NCBI GenBank assembly: GCA_023429995.1
Contig: JAEZCE010000016.1
Span: forward strand, 1 to 64,000
DNA length: 64,000 bases
From: Bacillota bacterium
Lineage (GTDB): Bacteria; Bacillota; UBA4882; UBA8346
Direction of reading: 5' to 3'
Part shown: positions 16,279 to 24,668 of the stretch, piece after piece
How positions within the stretch are numbered: position 1 is the first letter of the stretch
Layout of the letters: the number at the start of each line of letters is the position of its first letter
Translations under genes and position numbers: made by a program
The notes under the pieces: model-generated
Seen by the model: only the letters and a program-made list of their open reading frames with translations
The model's database searches: none
Told to the model about the DNA's origin: nothing

Positions 16279-17562
16279 ATGACTTTTCAATGGCTCCGGA
16301 GTAAATCCATTATTAAAATCGGATTCGCGGTACTTTTATTTTTGGCAATAACCCTCCCTGCAACTGCCCGGCAGCTGGGCGCTGGGATTACGATTTGGAC
16401 AATCAATCAGCCGGGGTTGGATTTAACCGGGGATTGGATGGAAGCAGAGATCAAAAAATTTCAGGCGGTAAACCCCGGTATTATTGTAAAGCACAGCTTT
16501 TGGGAAAATCAGTCTTACAAGATCAAATTGAAAGTGGCGATGTTCGGAGGCGAAGGCCCGGATATTCTGTTTAATTGGGGAGGCGAGAGCCAGTCAATGT
16601 TCTCCAGGGAGGGATTGTTATACGATCTCACCGCGGACCTTGGAAAGGATAAATGGGGATTATCCCCGGGCATGTTTGCCATGCACAGTTACAAGGGGAG
16701 AATATACGGTGTTCCTCTTTTTCCTTCGGCTGAAGTTGTTTGGTACAATAAAGAGATTTTTGTAAAGAACGGCTGGAAGGCGCCACAAAACTGGGATCAA
16801 TTCATGACCCTTTGCAATAAGATCAAAGCCAAAGGATATATCCCGATAGCCATGGGCGGGCAGGAATCCTGGACGATTCTTTACCCTTATATGTACCTGG
16901 TGGATCGCCTGGCGGGAAACGGACTTTATCCGGCGGCGAAAGCCGGTCAAATCCGTTTCACTCACCCCGATTTTATCAGGTCTTTTCAACTTCTGCATGC
17001 CCTCGCCAAAAGAAATTATTTACCGGCTGAGGTCTTATCGTTAAATTATTTGGAAGCCACACAACTGATGATTCAAGATAAAGCTTTGATGATGTTCATG
17101 GGTGACTGGGAGTACCAGCAACTCACATTGCAAATGCGCCAGGATTACGATAAGTGGGATTTTTTCCCTTTCCCCGTATTAAAGGGCGGAAAAGGTTCCT
17201 TCCGGAGTATTGTCGGAGCGGTTGCCGGATTTTCAATCAAGAAATCCAATCATTCCAAGGTTGCGATTAAATTTCTCAAATTCCTTTGCAGCCGGGAAAG
17301 CCTAATCGACAGTTATCGGATGACCGGTAAGCTTGTGACTTTGGTAACCCCCTATATGGGTCAAAATGATCGTGCCCAAATCAGGCGAATCGCCGAATTG
17401 CTTGCCCGCGCTTCTTCACTGACCCAATGGTGGGACCAGGATCTTCCCGAACCGGTTACCCAAAGCCTGCTCCAAAGTTTGCAGGATATATTAAGCGGAC
17501 GGCGCAGTCCTGAACAGGCTGCGGCTACGATTGAAGCCGCATACGGTAAAAAGCCGCTTTGA
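16279..17562 (+). CDS. Sugar ABC transporter substrate-binding protein (first of two paralogues)
   Basis: 427 residues. A hydrophobic signal segment (FAVLLFLAITLPATA) ends near residue 30; no lipobox Cys is present. The body is the family 1 (MalE/UgpB-like) solute-binding fold, with GPDILFNWGGESQSMFSREG, GRIYGVPLFPSAEVVWYNKE and WWDQDLPEPVTQSLLQSLQD. It starts 23 nt after the response regulator, so it belongs to that operon and may present sugar to the kinase as well as to the transporter. It is closely related to the next gene, block by block, showing tandem duplication. Confidence 0.88.
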   Translation: MTFQWLRSKSIIKIGFAVLLFLAITLPATARQLGAGITIWTINQPGLDLTGDWMEAEIKKFQAVNPGIIVKHSFWENQSYKIKLKVAMFGGEGPDILFNWGGESQSMFSREGLLYDLTADLGKDKWGLSPGMFAMHSYKGRIYGVPLFPSAEVVWYNKEIFVKNGWKAPQNWDQFMTLCNKIKAKGYIPIAMGGQESWTILYPYMYLVDRLAGNGLYPAAKAGQIRFTHPDFIRSFQLLHALAKRNYLPAEVLSLNYLEATQLMIQDKALMMFMGDWEYQQLTLQMRQDYDKWDFFPFPVLKGGKGSFRSIVGAVAGFSIKKSNHSKVAIKFLKFLCSRESLIDSYRMTGKLVTLVTPYMGQNDRAQIRRIAELLARASSLTQWWDQDLPEPVTQSLLQSLQDILSGRRSPEQAAATIEAAYGKKPL

Positions 17563-17717
17563 AACGGTTTAATATATAAGGGTCAATAATTTGGCATATC
17601 AGGACAATGTTTTATCACTGTTCGAGTGTTAATCTTTTTGTTACAATAAATTAAGAGATGACGTTCCGGAATAATGCATTCTCTTCATTGAAAATCAATA
17701 GGGAGGAGATATTCGGA

Positions 17718-18983
17718 ATGAAAAAATCCGTGCGATTTGGGGCAGTTTTATTGGTGCTGATCCTACTGGCCGGAGTAACCGTCATAGGGGCTGCAGAGCC
17801 GGTAAAGATTAATTTTTGGACTATCCAACGGCCGAACGCCACCGATGCGGTAGGCATGTGTCTGGCCAACGAGATTAAGGCCTTTGAAAAAGCCAATCCC
17901 AACATTAAAATCGAATATAACTATACTGAAAATGAAGCTTACAAAACCAAACTACAAGTCGCTATGCTCGGCGGCGCCGGTCCTGATGTCTTTTTCAATT
18001 GGGGCGGTGAAACGCAAGCCATATATTCCCGGGAAGGATTGCTTTATGACTTAACCAAGTCACTGGGCAAAGATTACTGGGGTTTATCCAAAGCATTATT
18101 CTCCAACCATACTTATAATGGAAGGATTTATGGCATTCCGTTTTTTCCGACCGTTAATACCGTATGGTATAACAAGAAAATGTTTCAACAATACGGCCTT
18201 AAACCACCCAAGACCTGGTCGGAAATGTTGACGGTCTGCGAAAAATTGAAAAGTCATGGTGTTATTCCGTTTGCTGTCGGCGGTAAAGATTCCTGGACGA
18301 TTCTCCATGCCTTCATGTATATGGCTGACCGGGCCGCCGGATTTCAGTTATATCAGGCGGCTAAAGCCGGAAAGGCCCGTTTTGACGCTCCGGCCTTTGT
18401 CAAATCTTTTGGCATGCTGGATACCCTTGTCAAAAAAGGATATTTTCCTCCGGATGCTTTAAACCTTACTTATGGTGATGCTTCTCAATTAATGATGCAG
18501 GATAAAGCGGCGATGATGGCGATGGGGAATTGGCTTTTTATAACCATCACGGGTGAAAATAAAACTGACCTTGATAAATGGGATTGCTTTACCTATCCGA
18601 CGGTTGAGGGCGGTAAAGGTGATCCGAAAGCCATTCTGGGCGCCGCCGACGGTTTTTCAATTAATAAAGCCTGTAAGAATCCGGAAGCAGCTGTCAAATT
18701 TTTAAAATTCATGTCCAGTAAGGAAAACGCGGCGGAACGTTTTAAGAAAGCCAGTGCTCTGGCGGCCGTAGCCACCCCTTATATGGACCAAACAGCTCTT
18801 CCTCAAATGAAAAAAATAGCCGGCGTATTGGCGGACGCTTCCTCATTAACTTTATGGTGGGATCAAGATTTGTCTGCGCCAATGACCCAAGCTTTACTTC
18901 AAGGTTTGCAGGAAATATTGGCGGGCGCCAAAACACCCAAAGAAGTGGCAACCGCTATGGAACAAGCCCGCAATACCAAGTGA
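17718..18983 (+). CDS. Sugar ABC transporter substrate-binding protein (second paralogue)
   Basis: 421 residues from the ATG at 17718, chosen because GGGAGGAG lies just upstream and MKKSVRFG begins a good signal peptide (AVLLVLILLAGVTVIGAA). Like the preceding gene it is a family 1 extracellular sugar-binding protein: GPDVFFNWGGETQAIYSREG, GRIYGIPFFPTVNTVWYNKK and WWDQDLSAPMTQALLQGLQE match the first copy at the same spacing. It precedes the two permease genes and is the likely main importer subunit. The 155-nt gap from the first copy holds a TACAAT-type -10 near 17640 and may carry its own promoter. Confidence 0.9.
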   Translation: MKKSVRFGAVLLVLILLAGVTVIGAAEPVKINFWTIQRPNATDAVGMCLANEIKAFEKANPNIKIEYNYTENEAYKTKLQVAMLGGAGPDVFFNWGGETQAIYSREGLLYDLTKSLGKDYWGLSKALFSNHTYNGRIYGIPFFPTVNTVWYNKKMFQQYGLKPPKTWSEMLTVCEKLKSHGVIPFAVGGKDSWTILHAFMYMADRAAGFQLYQAAKAGKARFDAPAFVKSFGMLDTLVKKGYFPPDALNLTYGDASQLMMQDKAAMMAMGNWLFITITGENKTDLDKWDCFTYPTVEGGKGDPKAILGAADGFSINKACKNPEAAVKFLKFMSSKENAAERFKKASALAAVATPYMDQTALPQMKKIAGVLADASSLTLWWDQDLSAPMTQALLQGLQEILAGAKTPKEVATAMEQARNTK

Positions 18984-19083
18984 TTTTAATGGGCGTTCAT
19001 TTTTCATGATGGGGAGTGGTCGGAATACGGCCACTCTTCTTAATGAGAAAAAGCCGTCATTTTCTAATGAAGGAGGAGGCGCT

Positions 19084-20016
19084 ATGATAAATCGGACAAC
19101 ATCCGGAAAAAAATTAGCCGGTTTCTGGCGGCGTAAGTTATTCATCGGTTTATTTATCGGGCCTGCTTTGATATTGATATTAATTTATGCATACTGGCCC
19201 ATTGTATCGACTTTCAATTTTTCATTGCATTCTTGGAACGGTATATCCAAAGAAATGACCTGGGTCGGATTGGACAATTATAAACGCTTGTTTAAGGATA
19301 CCTATTTTTATAACTCACTCCAAAACAACCTGTGGATAATCGTTGCATCCCTATTTATTCAGCTTCCGTTATCATTTTTTACAGCTTATATCGTTTATAA
19401 GGTTAAAAGTAAATGGGGTGAAATATCAAAGGTTATTTTTTATATCCCATGTATTTTGACTATGGTTATGATTGGTTTGTTGTGGCGGTTCATTTATGAT
19501 TATCAATCCGGGGTGGTCAATACTTTTTTGAGGGCTGCTCATCTTGGGGGATTGGCCCATGTCTGGCTGACGGATCCCAAAACTGCCGTTGGAGCCATTT
19601 TAGTAGTGACGGTGTGGGTATATTTTGGATACCACTGTCTGATTCATTCGGCGGGATTAAATTCATTGCCTTCCGAAATCCTGGAAGCCGCTTTAATTGA
19701 CGGAGCCAAGGGCAGAATATTAGTGGGGCAGGTCATGATCCCGATGTTGTCGGAAGTGTTACGGGTCTCACTGATTATCAGTTTAATCGGCTCTTTCCAA
19801 TTTTTCGATTTAATTTGGATTATTACCGGAGGCGGTCCGTTTCACCGCACCGATGTATTGGCCACCTACATGTATAATCGGGCTTTTCAAGCCCGGGAGT
19901 TTGGCTACGGCGGGGCGATAGCCGTAGTGATTTTGGCTTGCGCGCTTCTTGCCACAATGATTCAAAACTTCTGGCAACGTGAAAACACCAAAGGAGGTCG
20001 GACCCATGAAGTCTGA
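19084..20016 (+). CDS. Sugar ABC transporter permease (MalF/UgpA type)
   Basis: 310 residues from the ATG at 19084, preceded by AAGGAGGAGG. Six membrane segments are visible, starting LFIGLFIGPALILILIYAYW. The cytoplasmic EAA loop is EILEAALIDGAKGRILVGQV, the coupling site for the ATPase. It would form the channel together with the next gene product. The terminal 11 nt overlap the next start. Confidence 0.92.
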   Translation: MINRTTSGKKLAGFWRRKLFIGLFIGPALILILIYAYWPIVSTFNFSLHSWNGISKEMTWVGLDNYKRLFKDTYFYNSLQNNLWIIVASLFIQLPLSFFTAYIVYKVKSKWGEISKVIFYIPCILTMVMIGLLWRFIYDYQSGVVNTFLRAAHLGGLAHVWLTDPKTAVGAILVVTVWVYFGYHCLIHSAGLNSLPSEILEAALIDGAKGRILVGQVMIPMLSEVLRVSLIISLIGSFQFFDLIWIITGGGPFHRTDVLATYMYNRAFQAREFGYGGAIAVVILACALLATMIQNFWQRENTKGGRTHEV

Positions 20017-20866
20017 GAGGGCGCTGCTGAGGGGCGGCCAAAGACATTTTCAGCGTAAAAATGCCAATGTTTTTTCCAAACTATATTTAGTGGTGTTAAG
20101 CTTAGTCGTCCTTGTCCCATTGTTTTATTTGGTTTATATTTCATTTCAAGACCTGAATGAATATTATAAAATGCTTTGGCCCCAGGCGTTGCGGTTTGAA
20201 AATTATAAAAATGTTCTTACTGCGCAGTATTTCTGGAATTGGGCCGTTAATTCCGGAATAATCGCCATTGCCACCCTGGTGGCTGTTTTAATCATCGGAG
20301 CCATGGCTGGTTATGTCGTTGCCAAGTTTTCATCCCGGTTTATCCGGCTTTTGGCCTTTATTATCCTGGGCGCGTTAATGGTACCGGTTCATATGGTTTT
20401 AATGCCGGTATTCATTTTTTCACGTCAACTGGGAATCATCAATAGTCCCTTATCGGTTATAGGCCCCGGCGTTGCCTTTGGAATTCCCTTAGCCATGTAT
20501 ATTTTCCGCGGCTTTTTTATGAATATTCCGGATTCTTTGGCTGAAGCGGCCCGGATTGATGGCGCCAGCGAGATCGCTGTTTTCGTGAAGGTGATGATGC
20601 CGATGGCTAAACCGGCAGCAGCTACGGTAGGAATTTTTACTTTTTTGGGAGCTTGGAACGGTTTTCTTTTTCCCCTGATTATGCTTCAAAACACGGAAAA
20701 TTATACCTTGCCAGTAGGTTTGGCGACGATTGGGACCCAGTATTCCACCAACTACCCGGCTCAAGCCGCGGCGATGATCTTGGTCAGCCTGCCGATGATT
20801 TTGATTTACTCCAGGTTTAATAAACTGGTAATCCGTGGAATGATTGAAGGGGCGATCAAAGGCTGA
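20006..20866 (+). CDS. Sugar ABC transporter permease (MalG/UgpE type)
   Basis: 286 residues from the ATG at 20006, with AAAGGAGGT eight nt before it; an upstream in-frame ATG at 19979 lacks a comparable site. Six hydrophobic segments are present, and the EAA loop reads SLAEAARIDGASEIAVFVKV. The terminal segment ends VIRGMIEGAIKG, as is common in MalG-like permeases. No ATPase gene follows, so a shared MsmK/UgpC-type ATPase from elsewhere must energise the transporter. Confidence 0.92.
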   Translation: MKSERALLRGGQRHFQRKNANVFSKLYLVVLSLVVLVPLFYLVYISFQDLNEYYKMLWPQALRFENYKNVLTAQYFWNWAVNSGIIAIATLVAVLIIGAMAGYVVAKFSSRFIRLLAFIILGALMVPVHMVLMPVFIFSRQLGIINSPLSVIGPGVAFGIPLAMYIFRGFFMNIPDSLAEAARIDGASEIAVFVKVMMPMAKPAAATVGIFTFLGAWNGFLFPLIMLQNTENYTLPVGLATIGTQYSTNYPAQAAAMILVSLPMILIYSRFNKLVIRGMIEGAIKG

Positions 20867-21006
20867 AAGGATACCGGAGATCTTGTCGTTCCTATTGAGG
20901 TTGGCTTAAAAACGACAAAAGGAACCAGGCCGGGTGTGCTCAGACCTGGCTCCGATATGGATTTTAACATCAGAAAACTGTAGCTCCATGAGATGCAAGG
21001 GAATGG

Positions 21007-21046
21007 AAAAAAACTGGCGAATTCCCATAAAGAATGGCCAGTTTTA
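21007..21046 (-). terminator. Terminator for speD (reads leftward)
   Basis: On the minus strand AAAACTGGC pairs with GCCAGTTTT, followed by further T. It begins just after the speD stop. A second weaker hairpin between 20919 and 20952 (GGAACCAGG with CCTGGCTCC) may end the rightward permease transcript. Confidence 0.65.
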
Positions 21047-21050
21047 ATTT

Positions 21051-21431
21051 TTACGATGCGTTCACTTTAAAAGACGCATCGGGACGCCCGCGCCGGACAT
21101 GCATTTCATGGATACTGGTGGGTTGAAGGACTTCTTTCAAAAACTCAATAGCCCGTTGAGTCATACCGCCACCACATGTGTAAACATCGATAGCCGCGTA
21201 CCCGCGCTCCGGATAAGTATGAATTGAAATATGGCTTTCGGACAAAAGAAGTAAACCCGTAAAACCCTGGGGATAAAATTTGTAAGATTTCTCGCCAAGA
21301 ATCGTCATCTTGGCTTTGCAAGCGGCTTGTCTCAAACTGTCCATTAACAGTTCGGCATCATCGAGCTTTTCGAACTGGCATCCCCAGAAATCCGCCAGAA
21401 CGTGAGCACCTACAGTATCAAAAGTCGACAT
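21051..21431 (-). CDS. speD: S-adenosylmethionine decarboxylase proenzyme
   Basis: 126 residues from the ATG at 21431, which gives the normal length of the short bacterial class; longer starts add an unrelated tail. The enzyme makes decarboxylated AdoMet for spermidine synthesis. The self-cleavage site is Glu65-Ser66 in LLLSESHISIH, Ser66 becoming the pyruvoyl cofactor; His71 and Cys86 (VYTCGG) are the other processing and catalytic residues. It stands alone on the minus strand with its own promoter at 21630-21658, while speE lies 31 kb away. Confidence 0.95.
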   Translation of the reverse strand: MSTFDTVGAHVLADFWGCQFEKLDDAELLMDSLRQAACKAKMTILGEKSYKFYPQGFTGLLLLSESHISIHTYPERGYAAIDVYTCGGGMTQRAIEFLKEVLQPTSIHEMHVRRGRPDASFKVNAS

Positions 21432-21629
21432 TCCCCTCAACCTCTCCTTCGTTAAAATCTTCTGGTCAGGAAGAACATTTTGACCCATAAGCACCCTGAT
21501 TTCCCTTTACCCGATGATGCATCCGGTCCAATACCGGCTGTTCTCGCCTCGGGATATATGTTAGATCAGGAGATTATTCAATTGGGACGGGATTTTTTCA
21601 CGCTCCCCCACTCTTTAACAAACAAAATT

Positions 21630-21658
21630 ATAATAACAAATAACGGTGATGATGTCAA
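21630..21658 (-). promoter_or_regulatory. speD: Sigma-A promoter for speD
   Basis: Read on the minus strand: TTGACA (21658-21653), 17-nt spacer, TATTAT (21635-21630). The leader to the speD ATG is about 190 nt, unusually long, and could hold post-transcriptional control; I recognise no specific element in it. Confidence 0.65.
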
Positions 21659-21771
21659 TGCAATTTAAAAAATCCTCTGGTCAGCAGCGTCACTTACTTT
21701 GTCCGGATTTCATTCTAGTTTTACTCTCCCATGAATATCTTGGTCATTAGGAAAATGCAGGGAGGGTGGAT

Positions 21772-22518
21772 ATGTTTCGAAAACACCTTATTGTGGTAAC
21801 GCTTCATTCAAAGACCCTATATGGTATGATGATTGCTTTTGTTTTGGGGCTGGGAATTTGGATGCTCCGGGAACCGGCGATATGGACTAATTTACCACTG
21901 TCTTCACTGGTCTCGGGTAAAAAAGTGGTCATCGACGCCGGACACGGCGGCGGTGATCCCGGCGCCAAATCGAGCACCGGGGTAGTAGAAAAGAATATTA
22001 ATCTGGATGTGGCGTTACGGCTTAAGAAATATCTTTCACGGGTTGGGGTTTATTGCGTCATGACGCGTCAGGAGGACCGGGATTTCTTTGATGAAAATAC
22101 GGGCTCTTCTTCCAAAAAGCTGCGGGACTTATGTCACCGTACACAGGTTGCCAATAGGAGCGAAGCCGACATTTTTCTATCGATTCATGCCAACAGTTTT
22201 CCCCAGAGGATTTATTACGGGGCGCAGACATTTTTTAATCCCAGGAACCGGCTTTCCAAAAAGTTGGCTTATGCGATTCAGTATTCTCTGGTCAAAGAGT
22301 TGGGCCCCAATAGACGGCGTCCTAAGGCCGGAGATTTTCGGGTGATCAATGATACCAGGATGCCCGGTGTGATGATCGAAATCGGTTTTTTATCAAATCC
22401 GGACGAGGCAGAACGTTTACGTGATTCCAATTATCGTGACCGGATTGCAGAAGCGGTTTATCATGGCATACTCGCTTATTTTACAAACCAAATGACTAAA
22501 TTTAGCGAATTGGATTAG
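21772..22518 (+). CDS. cwlD: CwlD-like N-acetylmuramoyl-L-alanine amidase
   Basis: 248 residues from the ATG at 21772 (GGAGG is 6 nt upstream; an in-frame GTG at 21766 is too close to it). One N-terminal membrane helix (MIAFVLGLGIWML) precedes an Amidase_3 domain. Zinc ligands are His in VIDAGHGG, Glu in GVVEKNIN and His in LSIHANS; the catalytic Glu is in MIEIGFLSNPDEA. The insert with KKLRDLCHRTQVAN and the length fit CwlD, which trims peptides so that muramic-delta-lactam can form in the spore cortex. This supports a spore-forming host. A general autolysin is the alternative. Confidence 0.82.
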   Translation: MFRKHLIVVTLHSKTLYGMMIAFVLGLGIWMLREPAIWTNLPLSSLVSGKKVVIDAGHGGGDPGAKSSTGVVEKNINLDVALRLKKYLSRVGVYCVMTRQEDRDFFDENTGSSSKKLRDLCHRTQVANRSEADIFLSIHANSFPQRIYYGAQTFFNPRNRLSKKLAYAIQYSLVKELGPNRRRPKAGDFRVINDTRMPGVMIEIGFLSNPDEAERLRDSNYRDRIAEAVYHGILAYFTNQMTKFSELD

Positions 22519-22635
22519 ATCTGGAGGGAGGAAAAGGAATTCAAAGGATTTTCCAGAAGTAAACATGAGATTTAGAAAATAATCAAAGCTGTTTTGGTTG
22601 GAGATAATATTGATCAATAACAGGCGGGTGAGGAT

Positions 22636-23895
22636 TTGCAAGCAGAAATTATTTGTATCGGTACGGAGTTATTGTTAGGGCAAATTGTAGATACCAATGC
22701 CCAATTTTTAGCCAAAGAATTGGCCCTTTTCGGTATTAATTTATACCATAAGACAACGGTGGGGGATAATCTGGAACGGATTATCGCTGCCCTTGAACTG
22801 GCGTGGAAAAGGGCGGATTTTTTGATTTTGTCCGGAGGACTCGGGCCCACGCAGGACGATTTAACCCGGGAAGCGGTAGCCGGATTGCTTCATGAAGACT
22901 TAGAATTCAACGAAGAAGCCTGGGAGCAAATCCAAAAACACTTTCAGCATACTCAAAGACCGCTGGTTGAGAGTAACCGCCGTCAAGCAATGTTCCCAAA
23001 ATCCGGACAAGTCATTCCCAACCACCTGGGTACGGCTCCTTGTATGTTGGTGTCCGAGGATAACCATTACTTAGTGGCCTTACCGGGAGTGCCCCGGGAA
23101 TTGAAAGGGGTTTGGGAAGCTGCGGTAAAACCTCAAATCGTGCAATGGCTTTCCAAAGAAAACAGCCCGGTCCTCTCATCCCTTTTTATCAAAATGGTCG
23201 GAATCGGTGAGTCGGCCATGGAAGAACAAGTTATTGACCTCATTCACAGTCAAACCAACCCTACCATTGCCCCTTATGCCGGAACCGGCGAGGTTATATT
23301 GCGGGTAACCGCCAAGGGACATGATGAAGCCGAAAATCGGAAATTAATTCATCAAGTAACTGCTTTAATACAAGAGCGCCTGGGTTCCTATATTTATGGA
23401 TATAATCATGATAATTTGGAAACGGTTGTTGGCCAAATATTAAAGGACAAAGGATGGAAACTGGCGACTGCGGAATCTTGTACCGGGGGCCTGATTTCAC
23501 ACCGCATCACCAATATATCGGGAAGTTCCGCTTATTTCCTGGGCGGAGTCAATAGCTACAGTAATGCGCTTAAAATGAACCTTTTGGGGGTCCCTGAAGA
23601 GATGCTTGCGACATTTGGGGCAGTGAGCGCTGAAACTGCAGCGGCCATGGCTTCCGGAATCCGTAGGCTTACGGGAGCGGATGCGGGTGTGGCAGTCACG
23701 GGTATCGCGGGGCCCGATGGCGGCAGTCCGGAAAAGCCGGTTGGTTTGGTATATTTTGCGGTGGATTTGCCGGGAATAGCGAAGGTGGAAAAAAGACTTT
23801 TCAAATCGGACCGGCTGGGCAATAAAGAGGCATCGGCCCAAGCTGCGCTGACTTTATTGTGGCAGTGTCTGAAAAGGGCCGATACCGAAAGGTGA
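22636..23895 (+). CDS. cinA: CinA family protein (nicotinamide mononucleotide deamidase-type)
   Basis: 419 residues with a TTG start (GTGAGGAT upstream). The N-terminal MoCF-like domain (1-165) has ICIGTELLLGQIVDTNAQFL and LSGGLGPTQDDLTREA; the C-terminal PncC domain (about 255-415) has ATAESCTGGLISHRIT and VAVTGIAGPDGGSPEKPVG. The C-terminal domain deamidates NMN for pyridine-nucleotide salvage, and the N-terminal one is linked to ADP-ribose/CoA pyrophosphatase activity. The gene lies upstream of recA as in many Firmicutes. Confidence 0.95.
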   Translation: MQAEIICIGTELLLGQIVDTNAQFLAKELALFGINLYHKTTVGDNLERIIAALELAWKRADFLILSGGLGPTQDDLTREAVAGLLHEDLEFNEEAWEQIQKHFQHTQRPLVESNRRQAMFPKSGQVIPNHLGTAPCMLVSEDNHYLVALPGVPRELKGVWEAAVKPQIVQWLSKENSPVLSSLFIKMVGIGESAMEEQVIDLIHSQTNPTIAPYAGTGEVILRVTAKGHDEAENRKLIHQVTALIQERLGSYIYGYNHDNLETVVGQILKDKGWKLATAESCTGGLISHRITNISGSSAYFLGGVNSYSNALKMNLLGVPEEMLATFGAVSAETAAAMASGIRRLTGADAGVAVTGIAGPDGGSPEKPVGLVYFAVDLPGIAKVEKRLFKSDRLGNKEASAQAALTLLWQCLKRADTER

Positions 23896-23908
23896 AATGT
23901 AAAGGAGA

Positions 23909-23981
23909 GGTTGACATATTTGCGTCGTTATCGGCTGTTGGTTGATAGGTATTGACCAATAGTCGATAACGACGGTCAACC
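23909..23981. repeat. Long hairpin between the ribosome binding site and start codon of thpR
   Basis: CGTCGTTATCGGCTGTTGGT (23923-23942) and ACCAATAGTCGATAACGACG (23955-23974) pair at 18 of 20 positions around a 12-nt loop, and GGTTGAC (23909-23915) pairs with GTCAACC (23975-23981) outside them. The only good Shine-Dalgarno sequence (AAAGGAGAGG, 23901-23910) is on one side and the thpR ATG on the other, 10 nt beyond the stem. No T-run follows, so it is not a terminator. Confidence 0.7.
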
Positions 23982-23991
23982 GTTTGAAACG

Positions 23992-24597
23992 ATGCGTCTG
24001 TTTGTTGGAGTATGGCTTTCAGAAGAGATTCAGGATGCGGTGATGAACTATATCGAATGTTCCAGGGAAGAGATTTTGGGGTGGAAATGGACCACACGTC
24101 AAAACTTGCATTTCACCCTGAAATTTTTGGGAGAATTGCCGAAGGACAGATTGAATGAACTGAGTATGGCTTTGAAGACGGCTGCAACCCAAAGCCACCC
24201 TTTTTCATTGCGTCTTGGAAATGTGGGGTTTTTTCCAAAAAGGGGGACTCCGCGTATTATATGGCTTGGAGTCGAAAGGGGCGGGCAGGAGTTAATACAA
24301 TTGGCGAATCTTCTGGAAAGCAATTGCCTGGAACGGGGTTTTGGAAAAAGTGATAAACCTTTTCAGCCACATGTAACGATCGCCAGGGCTAAGCGGGAGG
24401 ATTACCCCGGGGGAAATCTTTCATTATCCTTTCGTTCTTCCGGAATGCCGGTGGAGGCGCCTTTACCAAAACTCGGTTTTGAAACGGCAATGCCGGTTTG
24501 TGGGTTTTCATTAATTGAAAGTAATTTATATCCACGCGGAGCTGTTTATCAAAGCGTTGAAGATTTTCAATTTGAAAAACAGCCTTTTGGTAACTAA
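23992..24597 (+). CDS. thpR: RNA 2',3'-cyclic phosphodiesterase (LigT/ThpR)
   Basis: 201 residues. The 2H phosphoesterase family is identified by two H-x-T motifs, NLHFTLKFLGELP (about residues 42-54) and PHVTIARA (about 124-131), which form the catalytic pair. The enzyme opens 2',3'-cyclic phosphates on RNA ends; the cellular role in bacteria is unclear. It sits between cinA and recA, a common Firmicutes order. There is no ribosome binding site directly before the ATG; the nearest one is separated by the long hairpin at 23909-23981. Confidence 0.88.
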   Translation: MRLFVGVWLSEEIQDAVMNYIECSREEILGWKWTTRQNLHFTLKFLGELPKDRLNELSMALKTAATQSHPFSLRLGNVGFFPKRGTPRIIWLGVERGGQELIQLANLLESNCLERGFGKSDKPFQPHVTIARAKREDYPGGNLSLSFRSSGMPVEAPLPKLGFETAMPVCGFSLIESNLYPRGAVYQSVEDFQFEKQPFGN

Positions 24598-24600
24598 AAA

Positions 24601-24629
24601 TTGACAGGAACTCAACTCTTTGATATACT
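24601..24629 (+). promoter_or_regulatory. recA: Sigma-A promoter of recA
   Basis: TTGACA (24601-24606), 17-nt spacer and TATACT (24624-24629). The start of transcription falls near 24636, inside the LexA-type box, about 33 nt before the recA ATG. Confidence 0.85.
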
Positions 24630-24635
24630 GGTACA

Positions 24636-24647
24636 GAACAAATGTTT
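24636..24647 (+). promoter_or_regulatory. LexA (SOS) box at the recA transcription start
   Basis: GAACAAATGTTT fits the Firmicutes LexA/DinR box GAAC-N4-GTTY except for the final base of the outer symmetry. Its position over the predicted start site allows direct repression, so recA and probably recX are SOS-induced. Confidence 0.6.
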
Positions 24648-24668
24648 GGTAAAGTGAGGAGAACTGGA

